Positions 35,520-45,138 of a stretch of 64,000 bases of DNA are shown here, piece after piece. The stretch is taken from the NCBI GenBank assembly GCA_031362155.1, contig JANLRZ010000180.1, positions 42,464 to 106,463 of the forward strand, given 5' to 3'. Positions within the stretch are counted from its first letter, which is position 1, and each line of letters starts with the position of its first letter. Source of the stretch: JAENVU01 sp031362155 (GTDB lineage Bacteria > Actinomycetota > Acidimicrobiia > IMCC26256 > JAENVU01). A program made the translations under genes and the position numbers. Under the pieces are notes generated by a model. It was not told where the DNA came from. It made no database searches and saw only the letters and a list, made by a program, of their open reading frames with translations.

Positions 35520-36749
35520 ATGAACGTGATCTCGCCCGAGCTGGTCGGCGCCCTCATCGACGCGATGGGTCCGTCGTTCCCCGAGCACGTTGCCGGAACC
35601 CGTCCGATCCACGCCAAGGGCATCGGCGTCGGGGGCAACTTCGTGGCGAGCTCGGTGGCGTCGAAGTACTGCGTGGCAAAGCAGTTCGACGGCCGCGTGG
35701 TCCCGGTGACCGTGCGGTTCTCGAACGGCAACGGTCAACTGGATCCGGACTTCCGGCTCCAGGTGCGGGGCATGGCCGTGAAGTTCTTCGCGGGCGGCAC
35801 CCGGGAGACCGGGAGAGCCGGCGCTCGCGCCGAGCGCTCCTATGTCGGGATGCACTACGACGACGGTCCGATCGTGGCCCGACCGGGCGAGGAGATCGCC
35901 GAGACCGACCTCGTCTGCATGTCGGCGCCGGTGTTCATGGCCCAGAGCGCCGAACGTCTCCTCGAGTTCGAGCAGAGCTACCGCGCCGTCAAGGTTCGCC
36001 GCGCCGGTCTGATGAAGCGCATCAAGTCGCTCCTCACGATGAGTCCGCTGCTCCCGCTGGAGTCCGGGGTCACGATGTCGGGCAACGAGGGATTTCTGCA
36101 GTGGGCCCGGACCTACCCGCCGGCCCAGGCATTCCTGCTTGCCAACGCTGGGCAGCGGCTCCCGGCGAGTTACGCGCGGGTCGTGTACGACGCGGTCCAC
36201 GCATTCGAGGCGCAGGGATCGACGGGTACCCGTCGGATGGTGCGGTTCACGCTCGAACCGTCCGACGGCGTCTTCACCACCGGTGGACCCGACCCGGCCC
36301 AAACGCCGATCGCCTCGTTTCTCCGTCCGGCCGACCTCAACGCTCACGGGTCGGAGCTGGGCGCCGACTACCTCCAGCGCGAGCTGCGAGAGCGCCTCTC
36401 GTACGCGCCGGGCCGATTCAACGTGCGCATGCAGATCGCCGACCCGTCCGACGACACGGCGGACCCGACGGTGGCGTGGCCGATCAACCGGCGCCGGGTC
36501 CTGATGGGCACGCTGACCTTGACCCACGTGCTCGCAGATCAGGTCACAGGCTGTGAACTCCTGAGCTTCAACCCCGGGCGTCTCCTGCCGGGGATGGCGA
36601 TCTCGGACGATCCGGTCCTCGCGGACCGGTCCGCGGTGTACGAGGAGTCGTATCGGCGTCGCGCCGCGGCGCGGGCGGGGGGCTCGATCACCCCGTCGTC
36701 GTCGTCTCCGAAAGCGTCCTCGTCGGGTTGCCCGATGGGGTTGTCCTAG
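35520..36749 (+). CDS. Short catalase-family haem protein (SrpA/AOS-like)
   Basis: A 409-residue catalase-superfamily protein, shorter than classic catalases. Distal His31 in RPIHAKGIG and Asn69 in RFSNGNGQ are kept, and FRLQVRGMAVKFF is the catalase strand. The proximal haem Tyr (R-x3-Y) is not obvious; the region reads FNPGRLLPGMAISDDPVLADRS. This pattern occurs in bacterial catalase-like proteins and in coral allene oxide synthase, which convert fatty-acid hydroperoxides. A role in hydroperoxide conversion is inferred from neighbours. It ends flush with the convergent regulator gene. Confidence 0.77.
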   Translation: MNVISPELVGALIDAMGPSFPEHVAGTRPIHAKGIGVGGNFVASSVASKYCVAKQFDGRVVPVTVRFSNGNGQLDPDFRLQVRGMAVKFFAGGTRETGRAGARAERSYVGMHYDDGPIVARPGEEIAETDLVCMSAPVFMAQSAERLLEFEQSYRAVKVRRAGLMKRIKSLLTMSPLLPLESGVTMSGNEGFLQWARTYPPAQAFLLANAGQRLPASYARVVYDAVHAFEAQGSTGTRRMVRFTLEPSDGVFTTGGPDPAQTPIASFLRPADLNAHGSELGADYLQRELRERLSYAPGRFNVRMQIADPSDDTADPTVAWPINRRRVLMGTLTLTHVLADQVTGCELLSFNPGRLLPGMAISDDPVLADRSAVYEESYRRRAAARAGGSITPSSSSPKASSSGCPMGLS

Positions 36750-39437
36750 CTATTCGTGGTCCGACACCGCGCTCGTGAGGTCACGACGAGCCCGCGCGAT
36801 CTCACTGCGGACGTATTCCATCGCCTGATCGAACTCCATCGCCATTCCCGCGGCGACGTTGGCGTCGAACTCCGCATCGCCGAGTTTGGCCCGTAGGTCG
36901 TCGAGCACCTTCGGGAGGCGAACGGTCATGCTGATGCCCTGGCGGGTGCTCATGCCGTAGATCTGCGCCGCGATTTCGGGCTGGTCGAGCCCGTCGAACA
37001 ACACCGTACCGAGGGCGAGCGTCGTGACGACGCTGCCGTGATTGCCGGCTCGGTGGTACCGGGTCAACGCGGTGTCGAGGAGTTCGAGCGCCCGTTCCGG
37101 ATGGCCGAGGACTCCTTCGAGCCCGGCGATCTCGCGGATGAAGTTGACCTCGAAGAATGCGAGGCGCTGTTGGCGGGCGTATTCGAGCGCGTCACGCATG
37201 ATGACCATCGCCCGTACCGGGTCCGAGTCGGCGTAGGCGCGTCCGTGGCCGACTTCGGCGAACGCGATCCAGTAGGGATTACCGAGTTCGTGCGCCGCCG
37301 CGATCGCTGCGACGGCGAGGGCCTGGGCTTCGTCGGATCGATCGATGCCGGGCAACACCGCGAGGGGCAGGACGAGACCGACGACGCGAGTGAGTCCGGG
37401 CCGACGAGCGGCTTCGTCACAGATCTCGAACATCGTGTCGAGCCGTCCGGCGTACCGGCACGCGAACGCCAGCCAGGCGTTGCTCCATCCGATTTCGAAC
37501 GTCTCGTACTGCGGGTCCGCTTCGAGGGCCAGTGCCCGTTCGGCATACTCGATGGCTACCTCGGGTCGGCCCGTGAGCGCACACACACAGGCCGCGGTGT
37601 ACAGCCGAGGGAGCTGCACCACGTTGGCCGCAGTGGCCGCGGGAAGGATGTCTTCGACCCAGCCGAACGACTCGAAGCGCTGGAGGGCCATGGTCAGCAT
37701 CGTGGTGTGGGCGGCGATGGTGACCGCCGTATCCAGTTCGTCGTGGGACGCCGCCCACCGGAACGCGATACGGAGATTGGCGAACTCGCGCTCGACCCAG
37801 TCGAGCGCGTCCCGCTGATTGGGACTGTTCCAGTGCGACCAGCGGATCTCGGCGTGTTCGGCGAAGTGCCGCGCGTGGACCCGACGCACGTCGTTCCGGG
37901 TCCCGGTCTCCTCGAGTTGTCCGTCGCCGTACTGGCGGATCGTCTCGAGCAGGGCGAAGCGCATCCGCCCGGCAGACTGATCGGTGGTGATCAGCGACTT
38001 GCGGACGAGCGAGTCGAGGAGATCGAGCACCGTGAACTCGTCGATCCCCGCCGAGGCGGCGATGGCGGTGGCGGCCTCGAGGTCGAACCCGTCGGCGAAG
38101 ACCGAACACCGGTCGAGCATCAGTCGTTCGTCGTCGGTCAGCAGGTCGTAGGACCACGACACCGCCTTGCGGAGCGTCTGGTGGTGTTCGAGATCGTGAC
38201 GTGACCCGGACAACAGCCGGAACCGATCCGAGAGGCGGTCGCGAACATCGGCCGGGCTCATCGAGGTCATGCGGGCGGCCGCCAGTTCGATGGCCAGCGC
38301 GAGACCGTCGAGGCGCCGGCAGATCTCGACGACTGCGGCCGCGTCGGTGGGGTCGTCATCGGCGAAGGCCGGGTTGACCGACCGGGCTCGTTGGCGGAAC
38401 AACTCGACCGCCGCCGACGTGGATCCCGCCGTGACGTCGAGGGTCGGGACGGGCCAGACGTGCTCGGCGCCGAGGCGAAGACTCTCGCGGCTGGTGGCGA
38501 GGACCTGCACCACCTGGGTGGTTCGGAGCAACGCATCGACGAGATCGGCCGCGGCGGCGTGGACGTGCTCGCAGTTGTCGAGCACGATCAGGAGTCGGCG
38601 ACCCGTCACGGCCTGGGCGATGCACTCGGTGACGGTGTGTCCCGCCATTGGCGTGACCCCGAGCACGGCGGCGACGGCATCGGGAAGTGATTCGGAGGCG
38701 CCGATCGGCGCGAGCGCCACCACCCAGACCCCGTCGGTGAACTCGTGGGCCAACTCGGCAGCGGCCTGGAGGGCCAGGCGAGTCTTGCCCACGCCGCCCG
38801 TCCCGGTGAGAGTGACGAGCCGGTGTTGGCGCACGAGCGTGCCGACTTCATCGAGCTGGTCCTCGCGACCGATGAAGCTCGTGGTCTGGGTCGGTAGGTT
38901 CCCGAGGGTGGCGCTGAGGGTGCGCGGCGGCGGGAAGCTCGATCTGAGCCCATCGGCGTGGACCTGGAAGAGGCGGGTCGCGTCACCGAGATCGCGGAGG
39001 CGATGTTCACCGCAGTCGACAAGTTGGATGGTCTTGAGGTTCTCGACGACGCTCGCCGTGGAGTTGTGCACGAGGATCTGGCCGCCGTGCGCGGCGTCCA
39101 TCACCCGAGCCGCTCGGCTCAGGGTGAGTCCGAAATAGTCGCGGTCCCGTTGCTCGGCTTCCCCCGTGGCAATCCCCATCCGTACGGGGAGATCCAATGC
39201 GTGTTGGGCCTCGATCGCGGCATCGATGGCCGCCTGGCCCGAGTCGAATGCCGCACAGACGCCGTCGCCGGTGTGCTTGAACAGGTCGCCGCCGTGGGCC
39301 GCGACTGCGCTTCGCAGCACGGCGTCGTGGGCGTCGAGTGCGGCACTCATCGTGTCGTGGTCGTCCCGCCAGCGCCGGGTCGAACCCTCGATGTCGGTCA
39401 GCAGGAAGGTGACGAGCCGTTGCGGACGTTCGGCCAC
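36750..39437 (-). CDS. Class III cyclase - STAND ATPase - TPR regulator
   Basis: The 895-residue protein begins with an adenylate/guanylate cyclase domain (FLLTDIEGSTRRW, KHTGDGVCAAF). A STAND/AAA-type ATPase follows, with P-loop GTGGVGKTRLA, Walker B LLIVLDNCEH and LATSRESLRL. A long alpha-helical, TPR-like C-terminal half completes it. Such proteins act as signal-responsive regulators. The start at GTG 39437 gives the usual VTFLLTDIEGST N-terminus, but the only G-rich sequence touches it; ATG 39503 is an alternative. It stands divergent from the patatin gene. Confidence 0.8.
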   Translation of the reverse strand: MAERPQRLVTFLLTDIEGSTRRWRDDHDTMSAALDAHDAVLRSAVAAHGGDLFKHTGDGVCAAFDSGQAAIDAAIEAQHALDLPVRMGIATGEAEQRDRDYFGLTLSRAARVMDAAHGGQILVHNSTASVVENLKTIQLVDCGEHRLRDLGDATRLFQVHADGLRSSFPPPRTLSATLGNLPTQTTSFIGREDQLDEVGTLVRQHRLVTLTGTGGVGKTRLALQAAAELAHEFTDGVWVVALAPIGASESLPDAVAAVLGVTPMAGHTVTECIAQAVTGRRLLIVLDNCEHVHAAAADLVDALLRTTQVVQVLATSRESLRLGAEHVWPVPTLDVTAGSTSAAVELFRQRARSVNPAFADDDPTDAAAVVEICRRLDGLALAIELAAARMTSMSPADVRDRLSDRFRLLSGSRHDLEHHQTLRKAVSWSYDLLTDDERLMLDRCSVFADGFDLEAATAIAASAGIDEFTVLDLLDSLVRKSLITTDQSAGRMRFALLETIRQYGDGQLEETGTRNDVRRVHARHFAEHAEIRWSHWNSPNQRDALDWVEREFANLRIAFRWAASHDELDTAVTIAAHTTMLTMALQRFESFGWVEDILPAATAANVVQLPRLYTAACVCALTGRPEVAIEYAERALALEADPQYETFEIGWSNAWLAFACRYAGRLDTMFEICDEAARRPGLTRVVGLVLPLAVLPGIDRSDEAQALAVAAIAAAHELGNPYWIAFAEVGHGRAYADSDPVRAMVIMRDALEYARQQRLAFFEVNFIREIAGLEGVLGHPERALELLDTALTRYHRAGNHGSVVTTLALGTVLFDGLDQPEIAAQIYGMSTRQGISMTVRLPKVLDDLRAKLGDAEFDANVAAGMAMEFDQAMEYVRSEIARARRDLTSAVSDHE

Positions 39438-39641
39438 CTCCCCAGGATGCCATACCCGCTGGATGTACTTGCCAGTTCGACGACATCTGGCGGAGAGGGT
39501 CATGAGAGGTGCAGGTCGAGCCGGCGCCCGAGTACCGTCCAGCGGGGCAGTCGGGTGGGTGCAACTCGCCAGCCTGGCGCGGGAGGGCAACCGGGTGCTG
39601 GAGGCGACGATGACGTGCCAATCCGAGAGGTGGCCGTCGTG

Positions 39642-42600
39642 ATGATCCGACGGATCCCCGTGCTCCTGCGTGGGCTCACTCCGGTGTTCGCGCTCCTGCT
39701 CCTGGGTACGTCGCTGATCATGGGCCAACAGACCGACGTGATCGCGGCCATGCATCCCGAGGGGTGTCCGGCCGGAACGCCGGTCGAGTTCCAGTGGTCG
39801 CCGACGGGGACGCGCAACGAGCAGGAGTTCGTCGGCGTGGTCGAAGCGTGGAACTCCCACCGCCTCCGGCGGGTGCCGGCGGGAACCGGTGGTGTCGCCG
39901 CCGCCAACTCCTGCAAGGTGGCCCTCAAGGACTCGGATGAGGTCGACCTGACCGGGCGGGTCAAGTCGCCGCACAGCATCGCCCGGCAATGGATGTGGAC
40001 CGACATCCTCGGGTTCACGGCGCTCTACGGACTCTTGCTCGTCGGGCTCCTCCTCAACGAGCGGGTGCGCGCGCAGACCGCGGCCGCGCCCGACGAGCGC
40101 GCGCGCCCGCTGGGCCGCAATCTCGCGCGCACCGAACGGGAGCTCAACCGGTGGTTGCGGCACGGGTGGTGGTTCGCGGCGGTCGGGATCGCCGTGGCGA
40201 TGGACTGGGCGGAGAACGCCGCGCTGCTCGGCCAGTTCCGCCGAGCCTGGGATCACGTGGTCCAGTTCGGAACGGTGTCGGCCGACCAGGTGGACCTCGG
40301 CTGGGTCCACGCGTTCGGGGTAGTGAAGTGGTTGGCGCTCGCGGCGCCGGTGGCGTTGCTGGTAGTGGCCTATGTGATCCGGGCCGTGCAGCGATTGGTC
40401 ACGCTCCGAACCGTGATTCGCAAGCAGCTCCCGCTCCTCGCGGTCGCGATGGTGTTCGGGGTGATCCTCCTCGTGCCACCCCAAGGCCTCGACGCCGTCC
40501 GCGGGTTGTCGCTCACGCGTCTCTTCGGGACGCTCGCGGTGGTGCTCGTCCTCGGCCAGGTCCTGACCCTCGCCGGCGCGACCGCGTTGCGGAAGCAGCA
40601 TCTGGAGGGGCAGGAAGCCCCGGTTCGTTCGACCGCCGAGTCACGGCGCCGCCGGCTGGCACCTTCGGTCGCGCTCCTGGCCGTGGCGTTGGCCCTGGCC
40701 GTCGTCGGCTCCCTGCTCGGATGGAAGGGTCTCCTGGTTCCAGCGGTGCTCCTGGGCGCGCTCGCGCTCGTGTCGGCGTTCATCGACTTTCGTGAGCCGT
40801 CCGGCGCCACCCCGCCGGAGCGCACGTTCGGTGACGCCACGATCGACGACTTCGATCTGCGGGTCTCGGTGTCGAGCGTGGCCGGGGCCTTGGTCGTGGT
40901 CGGGTTCGGCGCCGCGCTCGTCGAGACGGCGGCGTTGGATTTCGCATACTTCAGTTCGGCCGACGGCGTCGCGGCGCGGATGGGGATCGGTCTGGCCATC
41001 CTCGGTATGGCGCCGGCCGTGCGTGGATGGTTCCGACGGGTCGCGTGCTGGCTCGAGGCTCGATCCGACGCGCAGAAGACGCTCGTCGCAGTCCTCCTCA
41101 CACTCCTGGCTCTACCGGGATTGATCTTCCACGACCCGGATCTCAACCTTCGTTTCGCACCACTATTCGGCGCGGTGGTGGTGCTCGCCATGTTCCTCGG
41201 CGGGATGGCGCTCTTGCTCGTGTGGGCCGATCGCCTGGCCTTCTTCCTGGCTCGCAACGAGCAACGGCGAATGGTGTTCCTCCCCACGATCCTTCGGGAG
41301 TTCGGCGTCTCACGGCCGCCCGTCGTCAGCTTCGTGGTCGTGTGGGCTGTGGTGGCCGGCATCGGATTTCGCGGGACCGGTCACGACGTACGGGTCGTCA
41401 CCGGATCGAAGGTTGCCGAGCAGTCGCTCGACTCGATCGTGGGCGCGTGGATCGATCGCCACCCGGGTCTGGCGACCGCGAACCCGCCGAACGCGGCCGC
41501 ACCGGCGTTGCTGGTGAGTAGTTCCGGCGGCGGGATCCGCGCCGCGTACTGGACTGCCGCCGTGCTCGATTGCGTGACCGAGGGACGGACCGTCGGTTCC
41601 AACCCGTGCGCGCGCGAGACCGACCCCGCCACCGTTGCGCGTCGGCGAGGCGCGCTCCTCGCGATGTCGGGCGTGAGCGGTGGCAGTTTGGGTATCGCGG
41701 AGTACGTGAGCGAGACCGTGCCGGTCGGCATGGGCGAACGACATCCCGTCGCGGCGACGCACTGGTACGACGAGAAGCTCGGCGTGGATTTCCTTTCGTC
41801 GACCCTGGCCGCCTACTTGTTCAACGACGGTCTGAACTCACTGATCCACCCGGACCACCCAGTCGATCGGGCGGCGATCACCGAACGGTCCTGGGAGAAG
41901 CCGTGGTCCGATGGGCGCCTGGGCCGTCACTACCTCTCGGACCAGGCCACCCACACCCAGCCGCTCCTATTGCTGAGCGGCTACAGCGTCGAGGACGGCT
42001 GTCGGTTCTCGGCGTCGATCCTCGCCGCCAACGCGGGGCGGACCGCACAACAGTGCGGGAAGGCCGCGACCGGCCGTGACGGCGAGTTGCTGGCGAGCAC
42101 CGACCTGCCCGACGTGCTGTGTGAAGGGACCGATGTTCGGTGGTCGACCGCGGCCCTGCTCTCGGCGCGGTTCCCTTGGATCAGCCCGACCGGCTCGATC
42201 GGTAGGGGTGCCTGCGGCGACCCCGCCGCGCACACGCAGGTGGCCGACGGCGGGTATCACGAAGCGTCGGCTGCGAGTGCGATCAACGAACTGATGCCGC
42301 GGGTGCACGAGATCATCGACGAGCAGCAACAGGGCTGCGTCGTTCCCCTCTTCCTGCAGATCGACAATGGGTATTCCGGACCGTCGTCGACGGCGGATTC
42401 TGCGGTCGGCCAGATCACTGCTCCGATCACGGGGATTCTGAAGTCGACCACCGGTTGGGAAGCGGCGGCACGGGCCGACTCGCGGCGGCTCTTCGGCGGT
42501 GCGTTCGGGAACCATCCGCGCGCAACGGTGAACGGCTCTCCGGTCGAGCGGTGGTTCCACATCGAGACCCGAGCGCATCCGGGCGCGGAAGCTCCGCTCG

Positions 42601-42749
42601 GTTGGGTGCTCTCCAAGACCGCGACCGCGGATCTCAAAGACCAGCTCAAGGTGAACCGCGCCGAAATCGAGCGGTTGCGGAACGTTCTGGACGCAGAGAC
42701 CGACCTCGAGTGCGCAGCCCCGCTCGTCGACCCGTCGACCCCGGGCTGA
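39642..42749 (+). CDS. Patatin-like phospholipase with N-terminal membrane domain
   Basis: The 1035-residue protein has about eleven membrane helices in its first 590 residues and a patatin-type lipase domain after them. The oxyanion motif GGGIR is at 629-633, nucleophile Ser679 in GVSGGS, and catalytic Asp869 in DGGY. The enzyme should cut fatty acids from phospholipids or similar lipids at the membrane. Few patatins carry so large a membrane part. It could supply substrate to the fatty-acid-oxidising genes upstream. ATG 39642 follows GAGAGG. Confidence 0.85.
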   Translation: MIRRIPVLLRGLTPVFALLLLGTSLIMGQQTDVIAAMHPEGCPAGTPVEFQWSPTGTRNEQEFVGVVEAWNSHRLRRVPAGTGGVAAANSCKVALKDSDEVDLTGRVKSPHSIARQWMWTDILGFTALYGLLLVGLLLNERVRAQTAAAPDERARPLGRNLARTERELNRWLRHGWWFAAVGIAVAMDWAENAALLGQFRRAWDHVVQFGTVSADQVDLGWVHAFGVVKWLALAAPVALLVVAYVIRAVQRLVTLRTVIRKQLPLLAVAMVFGVILLVPPQGLDAVRGLSLTRLFGTLAVVLVLGQVLTLAGATALRKQHLEGQEAPVRSTAESRRRRLAPSVALLAVALALAVVGSLLGWKGLLVPAVLLGALALVSAFIDFREPSGATPPERTFGDATIDDFDLRVSVSSVAGALVVVGFGAALVETAALDFAYFSSADGVAARMGIGLAILGMAPAVRGWFRRVACWLEARSDAQKTLVAVLLTLLALPGLIFHDPDLNLRFAPLFGAVVVLAMFLGGMALLLVWADRLAFFLARNEQRRMVFLPTILREFGVSRPPVVSFVVVWAVVAGIGFRGTGHDVRVVTGSKVAEQSLDSIVGAWIDRHPGLATANPPNAAAPALLVSSSGGGIRAAYWTAAVLDCVTEGRTVGSNPCARETDPATVARRRGALLAMSGVSGGSLGIAEYVSETVPVGMGERHPVAATHWYDEKLGVDFLSSTLAAYLFNDGLNSLIHPDHPVDRAAITERSWEKPWSDGRLGRHYLSDQATHTQPLLLLSGYSVEDGCRFSASILAANAGRTAQQCGKAATGRDGELLASTDLPDVLCEGTDVRWSTAALLSARFPWISPTGSIGRGACGDPAAHTQVADGGYHEASAASAINELMPRVHEIIDEQQQGCVVPLFLQIDNGYSGPSSTADSAVGQITAPITGILKSTTGWEAAARADSRRLFGGAFGNHPRATVNGSPVERWFHIETRAHPGAEAPLGWVLSKTATADLKDQLKVNRAEIERLRNVLDAETDLECAAPLVDPSTPG

Positions 42750-42752
42750 TCT

Positions 42753-42769
42753 CAGGGCTTCCGGCCCTG
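42753..42769 (+). terminator. Short hairpin after the patatin gene
   Basis: CAGGGC-TTCCG-GCCCTG forms a six-base-pair stem with a five-base loop starting three bases after the stop codon. There is no T-run. It could mark transcript end. Confidence 0.35.
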
Positions 42770-42826
42770 GTTGCGGCGCGGTGATATTTCTACCGTTGGG
42801 GCCAACCGACAGATGAGGGAGCCTCC

Positions 42827-43336
42827 ATGACTCAGACCCAGGAATCGTCGACGAAGACGCGGTTACCGCCGCGCTGGTTCATGAAGGGGTTCTGGCTCAC
42901 GCACCGTTGGGTGTACCGGGTGACGCGGGGTCGGTTCGGCCTCTGGCGCCCCGGGCGACGCTTGGGGTGGGGCGCGATGTGTGTCCACGCCGTCGGTCGC
43001 CGGTCGGGCGTGCCGCGAAATGTGATGGTCGGCTATTTCGAGGATGGGCCCAACGCGGTCGCGCTCGCGACGAACGGTTGGCAAGACGGCGAGCCCGCGT
43101 GGTGGCTCAACGTGCAGGCCCACCCCGACATCGCCGTCGATCTGCCCGACGGATCGAGGCAGGTCACGGTCCACGCCGCGCGGGGCGAGGAGCGCGATCG
43201 GCTGTGGGCCCGGTGGTGTGAGATCGACAAGAACCTCGATGCCTACGCCGCTCGACGCTCGGCCCCCACCGCCGTCGCGGTCTTCGCGCCGCGCGGTACA
43301 CCTGCCGGAGACGGCGGGCCCATGGGTCCGAACTGA
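42827..43336 (+). CDS. Nitroreductase/deazaflavin-dependent family protein
   Basis: The 169-residue protein is of the split-barrel deazaflavin (F420)-dependent Ddn group: RRSGVPRNVMVGYFEDG, VALATNGWQDGEPAWWLNVQAHPD and the downstream VTVHAARG. These bind F420 or FMN and reduce quinones or nitro compounds. GGGAG six bases upstream supports the start. The substrate is unknown. Its presence suggests the organism uses F420. Confidence 0.83.
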   Translation: MTQTQESSTKTRLPPRWFMKGFWLTHRWVYRVTRGRFGLWRPGRRLGWGAMCVHAVGRRSGVPRNVMVGYFEDGPNAVALATNGWQDGEPAWWLNVQAHPDIAVDLPDGSRQVTVHAARGEERDRLWARWCEIDKNLDAYAARRSAPTAVAVFAPRGTPAGDGGPMGPN

Positions 43337-43412
43337 GTGTTCGCGAGCCGAGTCCATGTCGTGACCGGCAACCGCGGCACACTGGGGGAGTGACCCAGAT
43401 GAGTGTCGCCGC

Positions 43413-43706
43413 GTGAGCGCTCGACCGCTGAGTGTCGACTGGTGGTTCCGAGATCGGACCACAGGCAGGATCGTGGTCGCGCAGTTTCCGAATCTTCCGC
43501 TGTGGATCTTTGCGGCGAGCGCGGTGGTCGGCTGGTTCGTATCCGAGAACTCCGGTGAGGGTGAGTTCGTGGCCGGGATCGGCACCGCGGCGTTGGCGTG
43601 GTGGGCGCTCGATGAGCTGATCCGGGGTGTGAACCCGTGGCGCCGCGTGGTCGGCGTCGGTGGCCTTGCACTCGTCGTCACCCGGGTCGTGAGCGCGATC
43701 GGCTGA
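43413..43706 (+). CDS. Small membrane protein
   Basis: 97 residues with two to three membrane helices (LPLWIFAASAVVGWFV, FVAGIGTAALAWWALDEL, VGVGGLALVVTRVVSAIG). GTG 43413 is the start. The family is YbaN-like at best; I do not recognise it. It follows the Ddn-type gene by 76 bases. Confidence 0.55.
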   Translation: MSARPLSVDWWFRDRTTGRIVVAQFPNLPLWIFAASAVVGWFVSENSGEGEFVAGIGTAALAWWALDELIRGVNPWRRVVGVGGLALVVTRVVSAIG

Positions 43707-43723
43707 CCTGGCCGCGGCTCGCG

Positions 43724-45124
43724 TCAACCCGACGTGAACGGTGACCGAATACCCGCGAGATCTGCCAAACGCGCGAGGCCGGGCTCGACCACGTCTGCCA
43801 CCCGCGCGGCCGCGGCGAGCACTGCCGGGTCGTCCTTCAGCGCCGGCTTGATGCGGGCAGGGTTCAGCGCGCAGGCGTTGGCCCACTCGGCGATGTCGGG
43901 CTCGGCGCCGAAGGCCCGGCTTGCTCGCGCGCCCAGCACCTGCATCCGCGCCCAAGTGGCCAGCGTGTCGGGCAACTCGTTCGGCGGACACAGTCGATTG
44001 CGCTCGCGGTCGTCGGCGCGGGTCGCCTCGACGTAGCCGATCAGCGCCGCGTTGAAGCACGGGAATCCGGCCCGGCTCGTCTGGATACGAATCGCATCTG
44101 GACTCCAGATTGGAACCACTGGCGGATATGCAAGCCCTGAGGCCGCGCAATGCACGATGACCGCGCCCGGCGCGAGGGCCACCGCGCCGCGATCGCACAC
44201 GATCTCGGAGTTCGTCACGTGTCGGATGTGTCCCAGGCGCACGACGTGCTCGATCGTGCGCAACCGATCAAGCTCCCAACGACCGAGTGTCGGTGTTTTG
44301 GCCATCGTGGGTGCAACGCGCGGGTCGATGCGCATCATCACGTCGGCGGTTTCGAGCCGGAGAAAGAGGTCGGCGAGCGACTCCGCCCCGGTGGCTGCGG
44401 TCATCGTGTCGGCCGTGAGCCCGAGCGCGACGACCGGGTCGGGCTGGACGACCGCGCGGTTGAGCATCCACGGCTCTCGTGGTCGGATCCACGTGATGTG
44501 ATCGGGTGCGACGCCGTTCGTGAGCAACCACACGATGCCGTCGGTCGCGGTCTTCCCCGAACCAACGATTACGTAGTTGCTGGCTGCGACCTCGAGCCGG
44601 GCGAGATCGTTGATCGGGAGAATGCGCACGCCGTCGGCCACGACGAACGGTGGCGGTGTCGTCGCCGGGATCGTCGGCGCGAGGTAGGTGGCGTCGACGA
44701 AGCGGCGGCGGACGTCGACCTCGGTGGTCTGACCGGACTGGAGCGAGGTGACGAAATGGGTCGTGCCGTCGGTGTGGTACTCGTGGCCGCCGAGGAAGCG
44801 CAACCGGCCGGAGCCGAGGAACCGATGCTGCAGGATGTCGTCGTAGTAGGCCTGGATCTCGGACTGGTACGCCCGCTCCTGCAGCCCGGTCTCGGGGCCG
44901 TGCTCCTGGATCGCGCCGTGACCAAGCTCGGTCGACGCGACGCCGTAGAACAACGACGCTTGATGCAACTGCACGAACGGATACGCATCGTTCCAATGGC
45001 CGCTGGCCGCCTGACGCCGATCGACGATCGTGACGTGCACGTCGGCGTGATCGATCAGTGCATCGGTGAATGCCATCCCCATTGCCCCCGCCCCAACGAC
45101 GAGGTAGTCGGTTGCGATGGCCAT
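43724..45124 (-). CDS. FAD-dependent NAD(P)-binding oxidoreductase
   Basis: A 466-residue flavoprotein with an N-terminal FAD Rossmann motif (DYLVVGAGAMG, then GHWNDAYPFVQLHQ) and a second nucleotide fold at YVIVGSGKTATDGI. Overall layout resembles flavin monooxygenases, though no firm substrate can be stated. The ATG at 45124 follows GAAAGG. It is 14 bases after the propeller lipoprotein, so the two form an operon. Confidence 0.78.
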   Translation of the reverse strand: MAIATDYLVVGAGAMGMAFTDALIDHADVHVTIVDRRQAASGHWNDAYPFVQLHQASLFYGVASTELGHGAIQEHGPETGLQERAYQSEIQAYYDDILQHRFLGSGRLRFLGGHEYHTDGTTHFVTSLQSGQTTEVDVRRRFVDATYLAPTIPATTPPPFVVADGVRILPINDLARLEVAASNYVIVGSGKTATDGIVWLLTNGVAPDHITWIRPREPWMLNRAVVQPDPVVALGLTADTMTAATGAESLADLFLRLETADVMMRIDPRVAPTMAKTPTLGRWELDRLRTIEHVVRLGHIRHVTNSEIVCDRGAVALAPGAVIVHCAASGLAYPPVVPIWSPDAIRIQTSRAGFPCFNAALIGYVEATRADDRERNRLCPPNELPDTLATWARMQVLGARASRAFGAEPDIAEWANACALNPARIKPALKDDPAVLAAAARVADVVEPGLARLADLAGIRSPFTSG

Positions 45125-45138
45125 ACCAGGTGGGCCTT

